From assembly GCA_903951825.1 (NCBI GenBank), contig CAJBDJ010000005.1:1-64000 (forward strand): a DNA stretch of 64,000 bases, given 5' to 3'. The DNA is from an uncultured Pseudomonadota bacterium. GTDB taxonomy: Bacteria > Pseudomonadota > Gammaproteobacteria > Burkholderiales > Rhodocyclaceae. The position numbers and the translations under genes were made by a program. Shown here one piece after another: positions 1-8,013 of this stretch; within the stretch, counting starts at the first letter, position 1; every line of letters starts with the position of its first letter. The notes under the pieces are model-generated. The model was not told the DNA's origin. It was given only the letters and a program-made list of their open reading frames with translations, and searched no databases.

Positions 1-48
1 AAAAAGCCGCGAGGCTACCTTTAACTATTCATGCAACATCTTCCGCAT

Positions 49-139
49 CGGTCACGTTCAGCGCGAAATCGCGGTCACGCTTTCGTGAAACAACGGTCAC
101 GCTTCGGCGAAATCACCGGTCACGATGACGCGAAATACG
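49..139. repeat. four tandem ~23-bp direct repeats, possible mobile-element terminus
   Basis: Four copies of CGGTCACG begin at 49, 72, 94 and 117 (spacing 23, 22, 23). Each is followed after 5-6 variable bases by CGAAAT or a close variant (GTGAAA in the second copy). Clusters of short direct repeats like this are typical of transposase-binding ends of IS21-type elements, which is my inference; no transposase is visible because the window starts here. The last copy lies inside the 3' end of the neighbouring chemoreceptor-like gene and supplies its final codons and stop. Bases 1-48 hold no other feature I can support. Confidence 0.55.
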
Positions 140-929
140 CAAGATAAGGCTCGCTACTGGCAATCACCCGGTTTTCCTGATCGAGCAAGGCAATCACGCT
201 CCAGTCGTCGCCACGTTCCAGACCATTGAATATGCGCTGCATTTCATCGGGTAAGTCGAAGCACAGGCAAAGGACGGCGAGCGCTTGCCCGCTCGCGTTA
301 TTGACCCGATAGGAATAGATCAGCTTCGGCGCAGCGTCGGCAAAAAGTACGCTGGGCGCATAGGACTCGACATAGGGCGCCGATGTCACCAAGGCTTCCT
401 GAATGAAGCGGTCGCTGCAGCGCGAGATACCATCGACCGGCATCAGGCGCTGGAGAATGTCACCCTGCGGCGCCACCAGAACAATATCGAAATAGACGGA
501 GTATTTCGCAACATATTCCTTGAATCGCTGACTCAGGGCAGTCGCTGCAACAGAAAGCGTGGGCTCGGGGTGCGCGGCAAATTGGCGGATACGCTCATCC
601 GTCGCCAGAAAGCCGATGTCGGCAGTGCGCTCAAAAAGATTACGTACCAGGATGTCGATCACCACCTGCGCCTTCGCCGAAATATCCTGTACACGCCGAG
701 CCAGTGTCCGATTGGCCAGATTATTGAGCAAGCTGCTGGTCAACCCGGCAAAAGCGATGCGTGTACTTCCCATGTCAGTCGTCGTCGCCGAGAGGTGGCC
801 GAGCAAATTGAGGTTATCCCAGACCGCCTGCAGCGTTTGCAAAGACTCGCGATACTCGTCAACCTGTTGCATGTGGGGCAACAATTTAAGCAGTTCGTCT
901 TCGACTTCGATCCCCTTGTAAGCGCCCAT
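120..929 (-). CDS. soluble chemoreceptor-like protein with Cache-like domain, C-terminally truncated
   Basis: A 269-residue protein without signal peptide or membrane segment. Residues about 30-75 are helical and contain a degenerate receptor-like stretch (HLSATTTDMGSTRIAFAGL). Residues about 85-262 look like a Cache-type sensor fold starting near DILVRNLFERTADIGFLATD and ending at DQENRVIASSEPYL. Proteins of this type normally continue past the Cache domain, but here the frame ends a few codons later inside the tandem repeats at 117-139 (last residues AYFASS). I therefore read it as a gene cut by an insertion. The ATG at 929 has a GGGAG Shine-Dalgarno about 6 bases upstream. No partner gene is on the same transcript. 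The truncated product may still fold, but signalling is doubtful. Confidence 0.6.
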   Translation of the reverse strand: MGAYKGIEVEDELLKLLPHMQQVDEYRESLQTLQAVWDNLNLLGHLSATTTDMGSTRIAFAGLTSSLLNNLANRTLARRVQDISAKAQVVIDILVRNLFERTADIGFLATDERIRQFAAHPEPTLSVAATALSQRFKEYVAKYSVYFDIVLVAPQGDILQRLMPVDGISRCSDRFIQEALVTSAPYVESYAPSVLFADAAPKLIYSYRVNNASGQALAVLCLCFDLPDEMQRIFNGLERGDDWSVIALLDQENRVIASSEPYLAYFASS

Positions 930-1086
930 ATTCCCACTCCCGATTTTTAATTATTTTTCATATAAGCAAGACTCAGACCCAGAAATTGCCACGACGCATA
1001 GGGCAAGCTTGACCCAACACGCTCCAAACTGGAGCAAAAAAGTAAAAGAATGCACCAATCGCGAGCAAAAAAACATTCCTTTATGA

Positions 1087-1120
1087 CAATAAAAAACCGC
1101 CTTTCGGCGGTTTTTTATTG
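1087..1120. terminator. bidirectional intrinsic terminator
   Basis: A perfect 15-bp inverted repeat (arms 1087-1101 and 1106-1120, loop TTTC) with an A-run on one side and a T-run on the other. It lies 15 bases past the htpG stop and can end htpG transcription on the minus strand. The rest of 930-1135 shows nothing else I can support. Confidence 0.9.
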
Positions 1121-1135
1121 TTGCTTGGATACAGC

Positions 1136-3052
1136 TTACTTACCTGAAAGCGCCATCATCAATTCGTTGATGCGTTTGACAAAGCCGGCCGGGTCGTCAA
1201 GCTGCCCGCCCTCGGCCAGAGTTGCCTGCTCAAAGAGCAAGGCCGCCCAGTCGTCAAAACGACTCTCCTCGTACTTGAGGCGCAAGACCGCCGGATGCAC
1301 GGGGTTGATTTCGAGAATCGGCCGTGCGGCCGGCATCGGCTGACCGGCGGCCTTCATCAGGCGCGCCAGATTGCCCGACGGATCATGCTCGTCGGCAACC
1401 AGACAGGAGGGCGAATCGGTGAGGCGGTGAGTGACCCGGACATCTTTCACCCGCTCACCGAGGGAAGCCTTGACCTTGTCGATCAGTTCCTTGTACTCGT
1501 CAGCGGCCTTTTCGGCTTCCTTCTTATCTTCCTCATCTTCCAGCTTGCCGAGATCGAGCCCGCCCTTGGCGACGGATTGCAACGGCTTGTCGTCGAACTC
1601 GGTCAAATGACCGACCACCCATTCATCAACACGATCGGAAAGAAGCAGTACTTCGATCCCCTTTTTGCGGAAGATTTCGAGATGCGGACTGTTTTTGGCC
1701 GCATTGAAGGTATCCGCCGTCACGAAATAAATCTTTTCCTGACCTTCTTTCATGCGGGCGATGTAATCAGCGAGCGAAACGCGCTGCTCTGCCGTATCGT
1801 TGTGCGTTGAGGCAAAACGGATCAGGCCGGCAATTTTGTCCTTGTTGGCGAAGTCTTCGCCGACGCCTTCCTTGAGCACATTGCCGAACGCCTCCCAGAA
1901 CTTGGTGTATTTCTCCGGGTCATTGGCGGCGAGGTCTTCGAGCATACTCAGCACCTTGCGCGTGCAACCGCTGCGAATACCGTCGATGTCCTTGCTTTGT
2001 TGCAGGATTTCCCGCGAGACGTTGAGCGGCAGATCGGAAGAATCAACCACGCCGCGCACGAAACGCATGTAGAGCGGCATCAGTTGTTCGGCGTCATCCA
2101 TGATAAAAACGCGGCGAACATAAAGTTTGATGCCGTGACGGGCGTTGCGATCCCATAAATCAAACGGCGCCCGCGCCGGAATGTAGAGCAGTTGCGTGTA
2201 CTCCTGCTTGCCTTCAACACGCGCATGCGTCCACGCCAACGGGTCTTCAAAATCGTGGGCGACGTGCTTGTAGAATTCCTTGTACTGCTCATCGGTGATC
2301 TCGGACTTGGCGCGTACCCAGAGCGCATTGGCCTGGTTGACCGTCTCGTCCTCATCGCTAACCACCTGCTCGCCCTTGTCCTGATTCCACTCTTCCTTTT
2401 TCATGAGAATCGGCAGGGTGATGTGGTCAGAGTACTTGCGGATGATCGATTTCAGTTTCCAGCCGCTGAGAAATTCATCCTCGCCTTCGCGCAGATGCAG
2501 GGTGACATCGGTACCGCGCGTCGCCTTTTCAACGATTTCGACGGTGTAATCCCCTTCGCCGCCCGACTCCCAGCAAACCGCCTGATTCGCTTCGAGACCA
2601 GCGCGCCGGGAAACAACCGTGACCCTGTCGGCAATGATGAACGAGGAGTAGAAGCCAACGCCGAACTGGCCGATCAAATGCGCATCCTTGGCCTGATCGC
2701 CCGTCAATGCCGAGAAAAACTCGCGGGTGCCGGATTTGGCAATGGTGCCCAGATGCTCAACCGCCTCGTCACGGCTAAGGCCGATACCGTTATCCGAGAT
2801 GGTGATGGTGCGCGCTTCCTTGTTGAAGGCAACACGGATTCTCAGATCGCCATCATCACCATACAGCGCGGTGTTGTTCAGTGCTTCAAAACGCAGCTTG
2901 TCGCATGCATCGGAGGCATTCGAAACCAGCTCGCGAAGAAAGATTTCCTTGTTGCTGTACAAGGAATGAATCATCAGTTGCAGCAGTTGTTTTACTTCAG
3001 CCTGGAAACCCAGGGTTTCGCGACTTGCGTTCGCGGTTGCAGACTCGGACAT
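1136..3052 (-). CDS. htpG: molecular chaperone HtpG (Hsp90)
   Basis: A full-length 638-residue bacterial Hsp90, an ATP-dependent cytosolic chaperone for late folding and stress recovery. The N-terminal GHKL ATPase domain is clear: [14 protein letters not shown] near residue 43, DNGIGL near 87 and GQFGVGFYS near 128. The middle domain includes [11 protein letters not shown] and the C-terminal dimerisation domain runs to LMMALSGK. The ATG at 3052 is preceded by GGGAG. A strong sigma32-type promoter lies 38-65 bases upstream and a bidirectional terminator follows, so it is a single-gene heat-shock unit. No anomaly seen. Confidence 0.98.
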   Translation of the reverse strand: MSESATANASRETLGFQAEVKQLLQLMIHSLYSNKEIFLRELVSNASDACDKLRFEALNNTALYGDDGDLRIRVAFNKEARTITISDNGIGLSRDEAVEHLGTIAKSGTREFFSALTGDQAKDAHLIGQFGVGFYSSFIIADRVTVVSRRAGLEANQAVCWESGGEGDYTVEIVEKATRGTDVTLHLREGEDEFLSGWKLKSIIRKYSDHITLPILMKKEEWNQDKGEQVVSDEDETVNQANALWVRAKSEITDEQYKEFYKHVAHDFEDPLAWTHARVEGKQEYTQLLYIPARAPFDLWDRNARHGIKLYVRRVFIMDDAEQLMPLYMRFVRGVVDSSDLPLNVSREILQQSKDIDGIRSGCTRKVLSMLEDLAANDPEKYTKFWEAFGNVLKEGVGEDFANKDKIAGLIRFASTHNDTAEQRVSLADYIARMKEGQEKIYFVTADTFNAAKNSPHLEIFRKKGIEVLLLSDRVDEWVVGHLTEFDDKPLQSVAKGGLDLGKLEDEEDKKEAEKAADEYKELIDKVKASLGERVKDVRVTHRLTDSPSCLVADEHDPSGNLARLMKAAGQPMPAARPILEINPVHPAVLRLKYEESRFDDWAALLFEQATLAEGGQLDDPAGFVKRINELMMALSGK

Positions 3053-3089
3053 ACATTAACTCCCAATCAAACCAAATAGGTGAGACGGG

Positions 3090-3117
3090 AGATGGGGTCT
3101 GCGTTCAGGAATTCAAG
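3090..3117 (-). promoter_or_regulatory. sigma32 (RpoH) heat-shock promoter of htpG
   Basis: Read on the minus strand: CTTGAAT (3117-3111), a 13-base spacer, then CCCCATCT (3097-3090). The heat-shock consensus is CTTGAAA, 11-16 bases, CCCCATNT, so the -10 is an exact match and the -35 has one mismatch. It sits just upstream of htpG. Confidence 0.85.
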
Positions 3118-3132
3118 GGTGCGCCCGATCAA

Positions 3133-3633
3133 TCAGCGGGAATCGCGCATCAACTGCATCAATTCGGCGTCGAGCACCTGGGTATCGGTTCCAAAACAGC
3201 TTGAAACCTGAATTTCTTCAAATTCACTCTGGACGCCGAGAGATTCCAGCGTCTTTTTTGTGGCCTTGCCGGCGCGCTGGGCCTTTAACTGCGCAAGCAG
3301 AAGATCATGCTCGGACAGTCCGGTTTTCATACCGTCCGGCAACTCAGCACCCAGCTCGATCAGCGTCCGAACCACCTCGGGCTTGCCAGCGCGCAAGGCC
3401 ATGTTGAGCGGTGAGTTGGGATTGCTGTTATCCGGCAAATTAACCCGCGCACCACGCTCGGCCAGTTCGCGAACAATATCGACAAAACCCGCATAGCAGG
3501 CAATCCCCATCGCCAGCCCGGGCTCGCTGGAGTCGACATCGAGCTCGGAAACCATGCCCTCATCAAGCAATGCCCTGACTTCAGCCAGACGGCCACTGCG
3601 AATTGCCTTGATTAATTTGAGCTCAGCGGACAT
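3133..3633 (-). CDS. ankyrin-repeat protein
   Basis: A 166-residue soluble protein made mostly of ankyrin repeats, a protein-protein interaction fold. Repeats are visible as LIKAIRSGRLAEVRALLDEG (residues about 6-26), GIACYAGFVDIVRELAERGARVN and NMALRAGKPEVVRTLIELGAEL. A helical tail of about 60 residues follows and carries no recognised domain. There is no signal peptide, so it is probably cytosolic; the partner is unknown. I prefer the ATG at 3633 (MSAELK) over 3639, because the purine-rich AAGAG lies at proper spacing only from the inner ATG. It lies between htpG and greB on the same strand, but the htpG heat-shock promoter falls in between. Confidence 0.8.
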   Translation of the reverse strand: MSAELKLIKAIRSGRLAEVRALLDEGMVSELDVDSSEPGLAMGIACYAGFVDIVRELAERGARVNLPDNSNPNSPLNMALRAGKPEVVRTLIELGAELPDGMKTGLSEHDLLLAQLKAQRAGKATKKTLESLGVQSEFEEIQVSSCFGTDTQVLDAELMQLMRDSR

Positions 3634-3693
3634 CAACATCTCTTTTCAGGGGGTACATTTGATTGCTTTACATTATGAGCAAGACCGCAACGC

Positions 3694-4254
3694 TTAATCA
3701 ATAGTTCGGTAAATCACGTCAATAATTTCAATTTCACGGATGCCGAGCGGACTCTGGAAGCGCACACAATCCCCTGTTCGCGCCTTGATCAGTGCGCGCG
3801 CCAGCGGCGAGATCCAGCTAATCCGTCCGCGCCCCACATCCACTTCATCGACACCAACGATGGTGTAGGTGTTTTCGCCGCCATCGCTATCAACGACAGT
3901 GACGCAGGCGCCGAAAAAAACCTGATCGTTGTCGCCCTGACGCAAGGGGTCAACAACCTCGGCAAAATCGATACGCTTGCTCAAGAAACGAATGCGGCGA
4001 TCAATCTCGCGCAAGCGACGCTTGCCGTAGATGTAGTCACCGTTTTCCGAACGATCACCATTCGAGGCGGCCCAAGAAACTACGTCAACGAGGCGCGGGC
4101 GTTCGCGTTTGACCAGCGCTTCCCGCTCGTCCTTCAGCCGGGCGTAGCCCGCCGGGGTGATGTAATTGCGCGTGCCAGCGGGAAGTTGCAACGACGGTGA
4201 GAGCGCCTCGTCATCATCATCGCCGTCGCTCTCCCGAACAAAGGCCTTGTTCAT
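3694..4254 (-). CDS. greB: transcription elongation factor GreB
   Basis: Rescues backtracked RNA polymerase by stimulating cleavage of the transcript 3' end. The 186-residue protein starts MNKAFVRE, has an acidic low-complexity patch (DGDDDDE) at residues 10-16, then the GreA/GreB N-terminal coiled coil starting at YITPAGYARLKDEREALVKRER and containing WAASNGDRSENGDYIYGKRRLREIDRRIRFLSKRI. The C-terminal FKBP-like domain ends in RTGDCVRFQSPLGIREIEIIDVIY. The WAASNGDRSENGDYIYGKRRLREID stretch is typical of GreB rather than GreA. The start at 4254 overlaps the upstream stop as TGATG, indicating translational coupling; an upstream in-frame start at 4344 would run through that gene and is rejected. 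Confidence 0.95.
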   Translation of the reverse strand: MNKAFVRESDGDDDDEALSPSLQLPAGTRNYITPAGYARLKDEREALVKRERPRLVDVVSWAASNGDRSENGDYIYGKRRLREIDRRIRFLSKRIDFAEVVDPLRQGDNDQVFFGACVTVVDSDGGENTYTIVGVDEVDVGRGRISWISPLARALIKARTGDCVRFQSPLGIREIEIIDVIYRTID

Positions 4255-4574
4255 CAATAACCGATACTGTAATTCGCGACATCGACGTTGATCAGCTCGC
4301 GACCCAGAATAGCCACGGTCGAGCGGGCAAAATGCTGCATCCATTCGTAATCATCACGAAAACGCGCTACGCCAGCGTATTTGGCGACGCTCAGGATACG
4401 ATCCACTGCAAGAATTTTTCCGGTGGGCGTTGCGACGTCGCACTCCAGGGCTTCGTACTCGCGGCCAAACCAGCGGCGCGCTTCTTCGGCAGCACTGCCA
4501 CCGACTTCAACATTGCCCAGCTTGATGTCAAATTCCTGATCCCTGCCGAAGGACACGATCACTTGATGTTGCAT
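4254..4574 (-). CDS. hypothetical protein coupled to greB
   Basis: A 106-residue soluble protein that I do not recognise. It is rich in charged and aromatic residues (EEARRWFGREYEALECDVATPTGKILAVDRIL, visible from residue about 30) and has no signal, membrane segment or metal motif. The ATG at 4574 is preceded by GAGGAG. Its stop overlaps the greB start as TGATG, so the two are co-transcribed and coupled. Coding reality is supported by the good ribosome site, by the coupling, and by filling the gap between greB and the divergent ydcH gene. Function unknown. Confidence 0.75.
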   Translation of the reverse strand: MQHQVIVSFGRDQEFDIKLGNVEVGGSAAEEARRWFGREYEALECDVATPTGKILAVDRILSVAKYAGVARFRDDYEWMQHFARSTVAILGRELINVDVANYSIGY

Positions 4575-4640
4575 TCGTCTCTCCTCTTGTTCCTCGTTCG
4601 AGCTATTCTAACAAAACCAAGCCTTTCCTTCGGAGCCAAT

Positions 4641-4862
4641 ATGGCCATCACACCCCTCGACGACAGCGAAATTTCGAATCTACGGGAACAGCTCAACGAG
4701 TTGCTGGCCGAGCATCGGGATATCGATCAGGTCATCGCCCACTTGACCGAATCGCCGCCCCCCGACGATCTCCTGGTACGCCGGCTGAAAAAACGCAAGC
4801 TGGCGCTCAAAGATCGCATCATGCTGATTGAAGAAATGCTGGTACCCGACATTCCGGCTTGA
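4641..4862 (+). CDS. YdcH family (DUF465) small protein
   Basis: A 73-residue, highly charged, probably all-helical protein (MAITPLDDSEISNLREQLNEL...). The pattern EHRDIDQVI..LTESPPPDDLLVRRLKKRKLALKDRI is characteristic of the DUF465/YdcH family, small cytosolic coiled-coil proteins of unknown function. The ATG at 4641 follows a CGGAG motif at proper distance; the longer frame starting at 4197 overlaps greB and its partner on the other strand and is not credible. It ends 8 bases before the convergent pit gene. Confidence 0.88.
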   Translation: MAITPLDDSEISNLREQLNELLAEHRDIDQVIAHLTESPPPDDLLVRRLKKRKLALKDRIMLIEEMLVPDIPA

Positions 4863-4870
4863 GCATCAAG

Positions 4871-5881
4871 TCAAAGTATTTGCCGGCCGATATACCAAGC
4901 CAGCGCCGCCATCGCAGCACTGCAGGGAATCGTCAATACCCATGCCCAGACAATGCCACCGGCCACACCCCAGCGCACGCGCCGGGCTCCCCGGGTTGAA
5001 CCGACCCCGGCAATCGCTCCGGTAATGGTGTGCGTCGTAGATACCGGAATACCCAGTGCCGTCGCCATGAACAAGGTGATCGCGCCGCCGCTGTTGGCGC
5101 TGAAGCCACGCGCCTGATTCAGTTTGGTAATCCGGTTACCCATGGTTTTGACAATACGCCAGCCGCCAAACATGGTGCCAATACCCATCGCCGTATAGCA
5201 GGACAACACCACCCAACTCGGCGGCGCGTTGTCGGCGGCCTGCGAAATCCCGGCGGCGATCAGCAACATCCAGATGATTCCGACCGTTTTTTGTGCATCA
5301 TTACCGCCATGCCCAAGACTGTAAGCCGCCGCAGAAAGTAGCTGCAGCCGGCGAAAATACTTGTCAACCTTGCGCTGGGGCATGTTTCGGCAAAGCCACG
5401 AGACGATCACCATCAGCGTTCCGCCGATGACAAAACCGAGAAAAGGGGCGATAAAGATGAAGGCTATGATTTTCAGCACCCCGCTCATGATCAGTCCGCT
5501 GAAACCCACCTTGGCCAGCGCCGCGCCCACCAGCCCGCCGATCAGCGCGTGCGACGACGACGAGGGGATGCCGAAATACCAAGTAATGACGTTCCAGAGA
5601 ATCGCCCCGACCAGCGCACCGAAAATGATGTAGTGATCGACAATCGCCGGCTCGATGGTGCCCTTGCCGATCGTCTTGGCGACCGTCAGGTGAAACAGGA
5701 AATACGCGAGAAAATTGAAACTGGCCGCCCAGACAACGGCCTGAAAGGGCTTTAGTACCCGCGTCGAGACTACGGTGGCAATCGAGTTGGCCGCATCATG
5801 AAAGCCGTTCATGAAATCGAACAGCAGGGCGACGGCAACCAGGGTAATGATCACCCCGAGGCTCATGGTGAGGTTTTCCAT
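4871..5881 (-). CDS. pit: inorganic phosphate transporter, PiT family
   Basis: A 336-residue polytopic inner-membrane protein that imports phosphate (as metal-phosphate) using the proton gradient. The two PiT signature repeats are present: FDFMNGFHDAANSIATVVSTRVL near residue 20 and SLGHGGNDAQKTVGIIW in the second half, together with IPSSSSHALIGGLVGA and VSTTHTITGAIAGVG. I chose the ATG at 5881 (MENLTMSLG), which follows the DUF47 gene by 13 bases, over an upstream start that would overlap it. The DUF47-pit pair is a common operon. Low-affinity phosphate uptake fits a polyphosphate-storing lifestyle, but that is inference. Confidence 0.95.
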   Translation of the reverse strand: MENLTMSLGVIITLVAVALLFDFMNGFHDAANSIATVVSTRVLKPFQAVVWAASFNFLAYFLFHLTVAKTIGKGTIEPAIVDHYIIFGALVGAILWNVITWYFGIPSSSSHALIGGLVGAALAKVGFSGLIMSGVLKIIAFIFIAPFLGFVIGGTLMVIVSWLCRNMPQRKVDKYFRRLQLLSAAAYSLGHGGNDAQKTVGIIWMLLIAAGISQAADNAPPSWVVLSCYTAMGIGTMFGGWRIVKTMGNRITKLNQARGFSANSGGAITLFMATALGIPVSTTHTITGAIAGVGSTRGARRVRWGVAGGIVWAWVLTIPCSAAMAALAWYIGRQIL

Positions 5882-5894
5882 GGCTGAATCTGCT

Positions 5895-6533
5895 TCAGGA
5901 GTTTTCGAGAACGATGGCTTCGATCGTCCCGGCCACATCCTTGCAACGGTCGGTCACCGACTCCAGCAGTTCGTACATTTCCTTGAGCTTGACCACCTGA
6001 CGCACATCCGCTTCCTCGCGGAAGACCTTGGACATAGCGGCACGCAACATGCGATCGGCTTCCGATTCGAGATCATCAATCGCGTGGCAATGCCTGAGAA
6101 TTTCCGGCGCGTTATCCATGCTGTGCAGCAGATTGACGACGCTCCCGACGAGTACGCAACTCTTTTCCGTCACCGTCGCCAAACCCATCGTATCAGCCGG
6201 AACCCGTTGAATATCGTAAAGCGCCATCGATTCGGCCACATCCTGAATGATGTCGAGGATGTCATCCATGCCATTGATCAGCTGATGAATTTCATCGCGA
6301 TCAAAGGGCGTAATAAACGACTTGTGCAACTGGGCGAGCGTATCGTGCGTAATGGCATCGGCAGCACGCTCGATGTCGTCAATTCGCTCGGCCTGGACAA
6401 CCGCTTTTTCAGGATCATTGATCAATGCGTCGATCAGCGCGGTGAGTGCGGCTCCTCCTTGAACAATCAGCGCCGCGTGGGAATTGAACAACTCAAAATA
6501 CTTGCCCTCTTTAGGCATCAACCGGTCAAACAT
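5895..6533 (-). CDS. DUF47 (PhoU-like) phosphate transport regulator
   Basis: A 212-residue, all-helical cytosolic protein of the DUF47/TIGR00153 family, distant relatives of PhoU that accompany Pit transporters and are thought to modulate them. Typical features are the start MFDRLMPKEGKYFELFN, a central HQLINGMDDILDIIQDVAESM and a CHAIDDLESEADRMLRAAM repeat, each contributing acidic residues (E/D-x-x-x-D) of the metal-binding PhoU type. It is first gene of the DUF47-pit operon. A TAGAAT-like -10 lies at 6566-6571 on the minus strand, but I see no convincing Pho box. Confidence 0.93.
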   Translation of the reverse strand: MFDRLMPKEGKYFELFNSHAALIVQGGAALTALIDALINDPEKAVVQAERIDDIERAADAITHDTLAQLHKSFITPFDRDEIHQLINGMDDILDIIQDVAESMALYDIQRVPADTMGLATVTEKSCVLVGSVVNLLHSMDNAPEILRHCHAIDDLESEADRMLRAAMSKVFREEADVRQVVKLKEMYELLESVTDRCKDVAGTIEAIVLENS

Positions 6534-6615
6534 GACAGTTCCGTGTATTTACTGTGACAAACATCATTCTACCCCCTGCCTGCCCGCCTTCATCGCGCGA
6601 CGCTAAAATGCGGGA

Positions 6616-6948
6616 ATGAGCAAACTCCTGTTTCCTGACGATGCCTTCGGCGACCGTTTCGACCTCAATACACTGCCCCTACCGCGCAAGGCCAGCGGGT
6701 ATGCCGTTCAGCGCCTCGGTACCGACACCCTGCTCGATCGCAGCGGTGGCGGCTTCTTATCGGTTCGCGCACATCAGCTCCAGGCGCTTTTCGCCACCTT
6801 CGACGCCGCCCATGCCGCCGCCAGTGAGTGGCTGATCGGCCACTCAGGCACTGCACAAGAACATGATCTGGCGATTGTTCCAGCCAATTTTGATCAGCGC
6901 CTGCAGCGCCACGTGCTGATTTATGGCGTACTGTGCGCTCACCCCTGA
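6616..6948 (+). CDS. hypothetical protein
   Basis: A 110-residue soluble protein starting MSKLLFPDDAFGDRFDL that I do not recognise. It has a stretch of small residues and alternating hydrophobics (HQLQALFATFDAAHAAASEWLIG) and no signal peptide, membrane segment or metal motif. It stands upstream of the aldo/keto reductase on the same strand with a 27-base gap and is probably co-transcribed with it. The codon use is like that of its neighbours, which supports a real gene. Function unknown. Confidence 0.7.
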   Translation: MSKLLFPDDAFGDRFDLNTLPLPRKASGYAVQRLGTDTLLDRSGGGFLSVRAHQLQALFATFDAAHAAASEWLIGHSGTAQEHDLAIVPANFDQRLQRHVLIYGVLCAHP

Positions 6949-6975
6949 ATCAACACCGATTTTTTGGAGCGTCTG

Positions 6976-8013
6976 ATGTCATCCCGCCCCCTTGGCAAAA
7001 GCCACTTGAACGTTCCCGACCTCTGCCTCGGGACAATGACTTTCGGCGAACAGACGACGGTGGCCGACGCCCATGCCCAACTCGATTACGCACTTGCCGA
7101 GGGCATCAACTTCATCGACACCGCCGAAATGTACGCCGTCCCGCCGCGCCCGGAGACCTTTGGCGCCAGCGAGACGATCATCGGTCAGTGGCTGGCGCGC
7201 CAACCGCGCGACCAGATCATCATCGCCACCAAAGTCGCTGGCCCGGCGCGCAATCTCGACTGGATTCGCAATGGCCCGGCGGCGCTTGACCGGGCCAATA
7301 TCCGCGCCGCCGTTGACGGCTCGCTCCGGCGTTTGCAAACCGACACCATCGACCTTTACCAGATTCACTGGCCGGAGCGTAATCAACCGATGTTCGGGCA
7401 ATGGCAATTCAACCCCGAAAACGAACGGCAGGTCACATCGATCCGTGCGCAACTCGAAGCTCTCGCCGAACTGGTGCGAGAAGGCAAAATTCGCCAGATC
7501 GCCGTCTCCAACGAGCACCCGTGGGGCATCATGCAATTTACCCGGCTCGCCGAAGAACACGGGTTGCCGCGCATCGTCTCAACGCAAAATGCCTACAACC
7601 TGCTCAACCGCGGCTTTGAAGGCGGCCTCGCCGAAGTCTGTTACCGTGAAGAAATCGGCCTGCTTGCCTACTCGACACTGGCCTTTGGTCACCTCACCGG
7701 CAAATACCTCAAACAGCCCGACGCCCCTGGGCGCCTCACCCGATGGCCGGCATTTGGCCAGCGATACAGCAAGCCCAACGTCGCCCCCGCCGTTGCCGCC
7801 TATGCCGCACTGGCAGAAAAACACGGCCTGACGCCGACCCAACTGGCGCTCGGCTTCGTCCATTCACGCAGCTTCGTCAGCAGCATGCTGATCGGCGCCT
7901 CGTCGCTGACGCAACTCAAGGAAACCCTGGCGGCAGCGCGCACCCCAATCAGCGCCGAGCTGTTGGCGGAAATCGACGCAATCCACCTGAAATACACCAA
8001 TCCGGCACCATGA
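6976..8013 (+). CDS. aldo/keto reductase, Tas/YghZ-like
   Basis: A 345-residue NADP(H)-dependent (beta/alpha)8-barrel oxidoreductase. The family marks are LGTMTFGEQ (residues 18-26), the catalytic region FIDTAEMYAVPPRPETFGASETIIGQWL with Asp and Tyr of the tetrad, DLYQIHWPERN with the active-site His, QNAYNLLNR, and the cofactor-binding end FVHSRSFVSSMLIGASSLTQLKETL. The PPRPETFG insertion is typical of Tas-like members. I chose the ATG at 6976, which has GGAG at 6966-6969. Its stop overlaps the next start as ATGA. Natural substrate unknown. Confidence 0.93.
   Translation: MSSRPLGKSHLNVPDLCLGTMTFGEQTTVADAHAQLDYALAEGINFIDTAEMYAVPPRPETFGASETIIGQWLARQPRDQIIIATKVAGPARNLDWIRNGPAALDRANIRAAVDGSLRRLQTDTIDLYQIHWPERNQPMFGQWQFNPENERQVTSIRAQLEALAELVREGKIRQIAVSNEHPWGIMQFTRLAEEHGLPRIVSTQNAYNLLNRGFEGGLAEVCYREEIGLLAYSTLAFGHLTGKYLKQPDAPGRLTRWPAFGQRYSKPNVAPAVAAYAALAEKHGLTPTQLALGFVHSRSFVSSMLIGASSLTQLKETLAAARTPISAELLAEIDAIHLKYTNPAP

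Noticed and set aside
5-19. Short hairpin AGCC/GGCT at the window edge as a terminator
   Set aside because: Only a 4-bp stem and the context is cut by the window start.
285-950. 221-residue plus-strand frame over the truncated receptor gene
   Set aside because: It is antisense to a coherent Cache-like protein and has no domain or ribosome site.
6534-6560. Possible Pho box upstream of the DUF47-pit operon (TTGTCAC and CTGTCAT 22 bases apart)
   Set aside because: The middle repeat is poor and the second half overlaps the start codon, downstream of the likely -10.
7743-8009. N-terminal extension of the DUF455 protein
   Set aside because: It overlaps the aldo/keto reductase in another frame; the ATGA overlap at 8010 gives a proper start.
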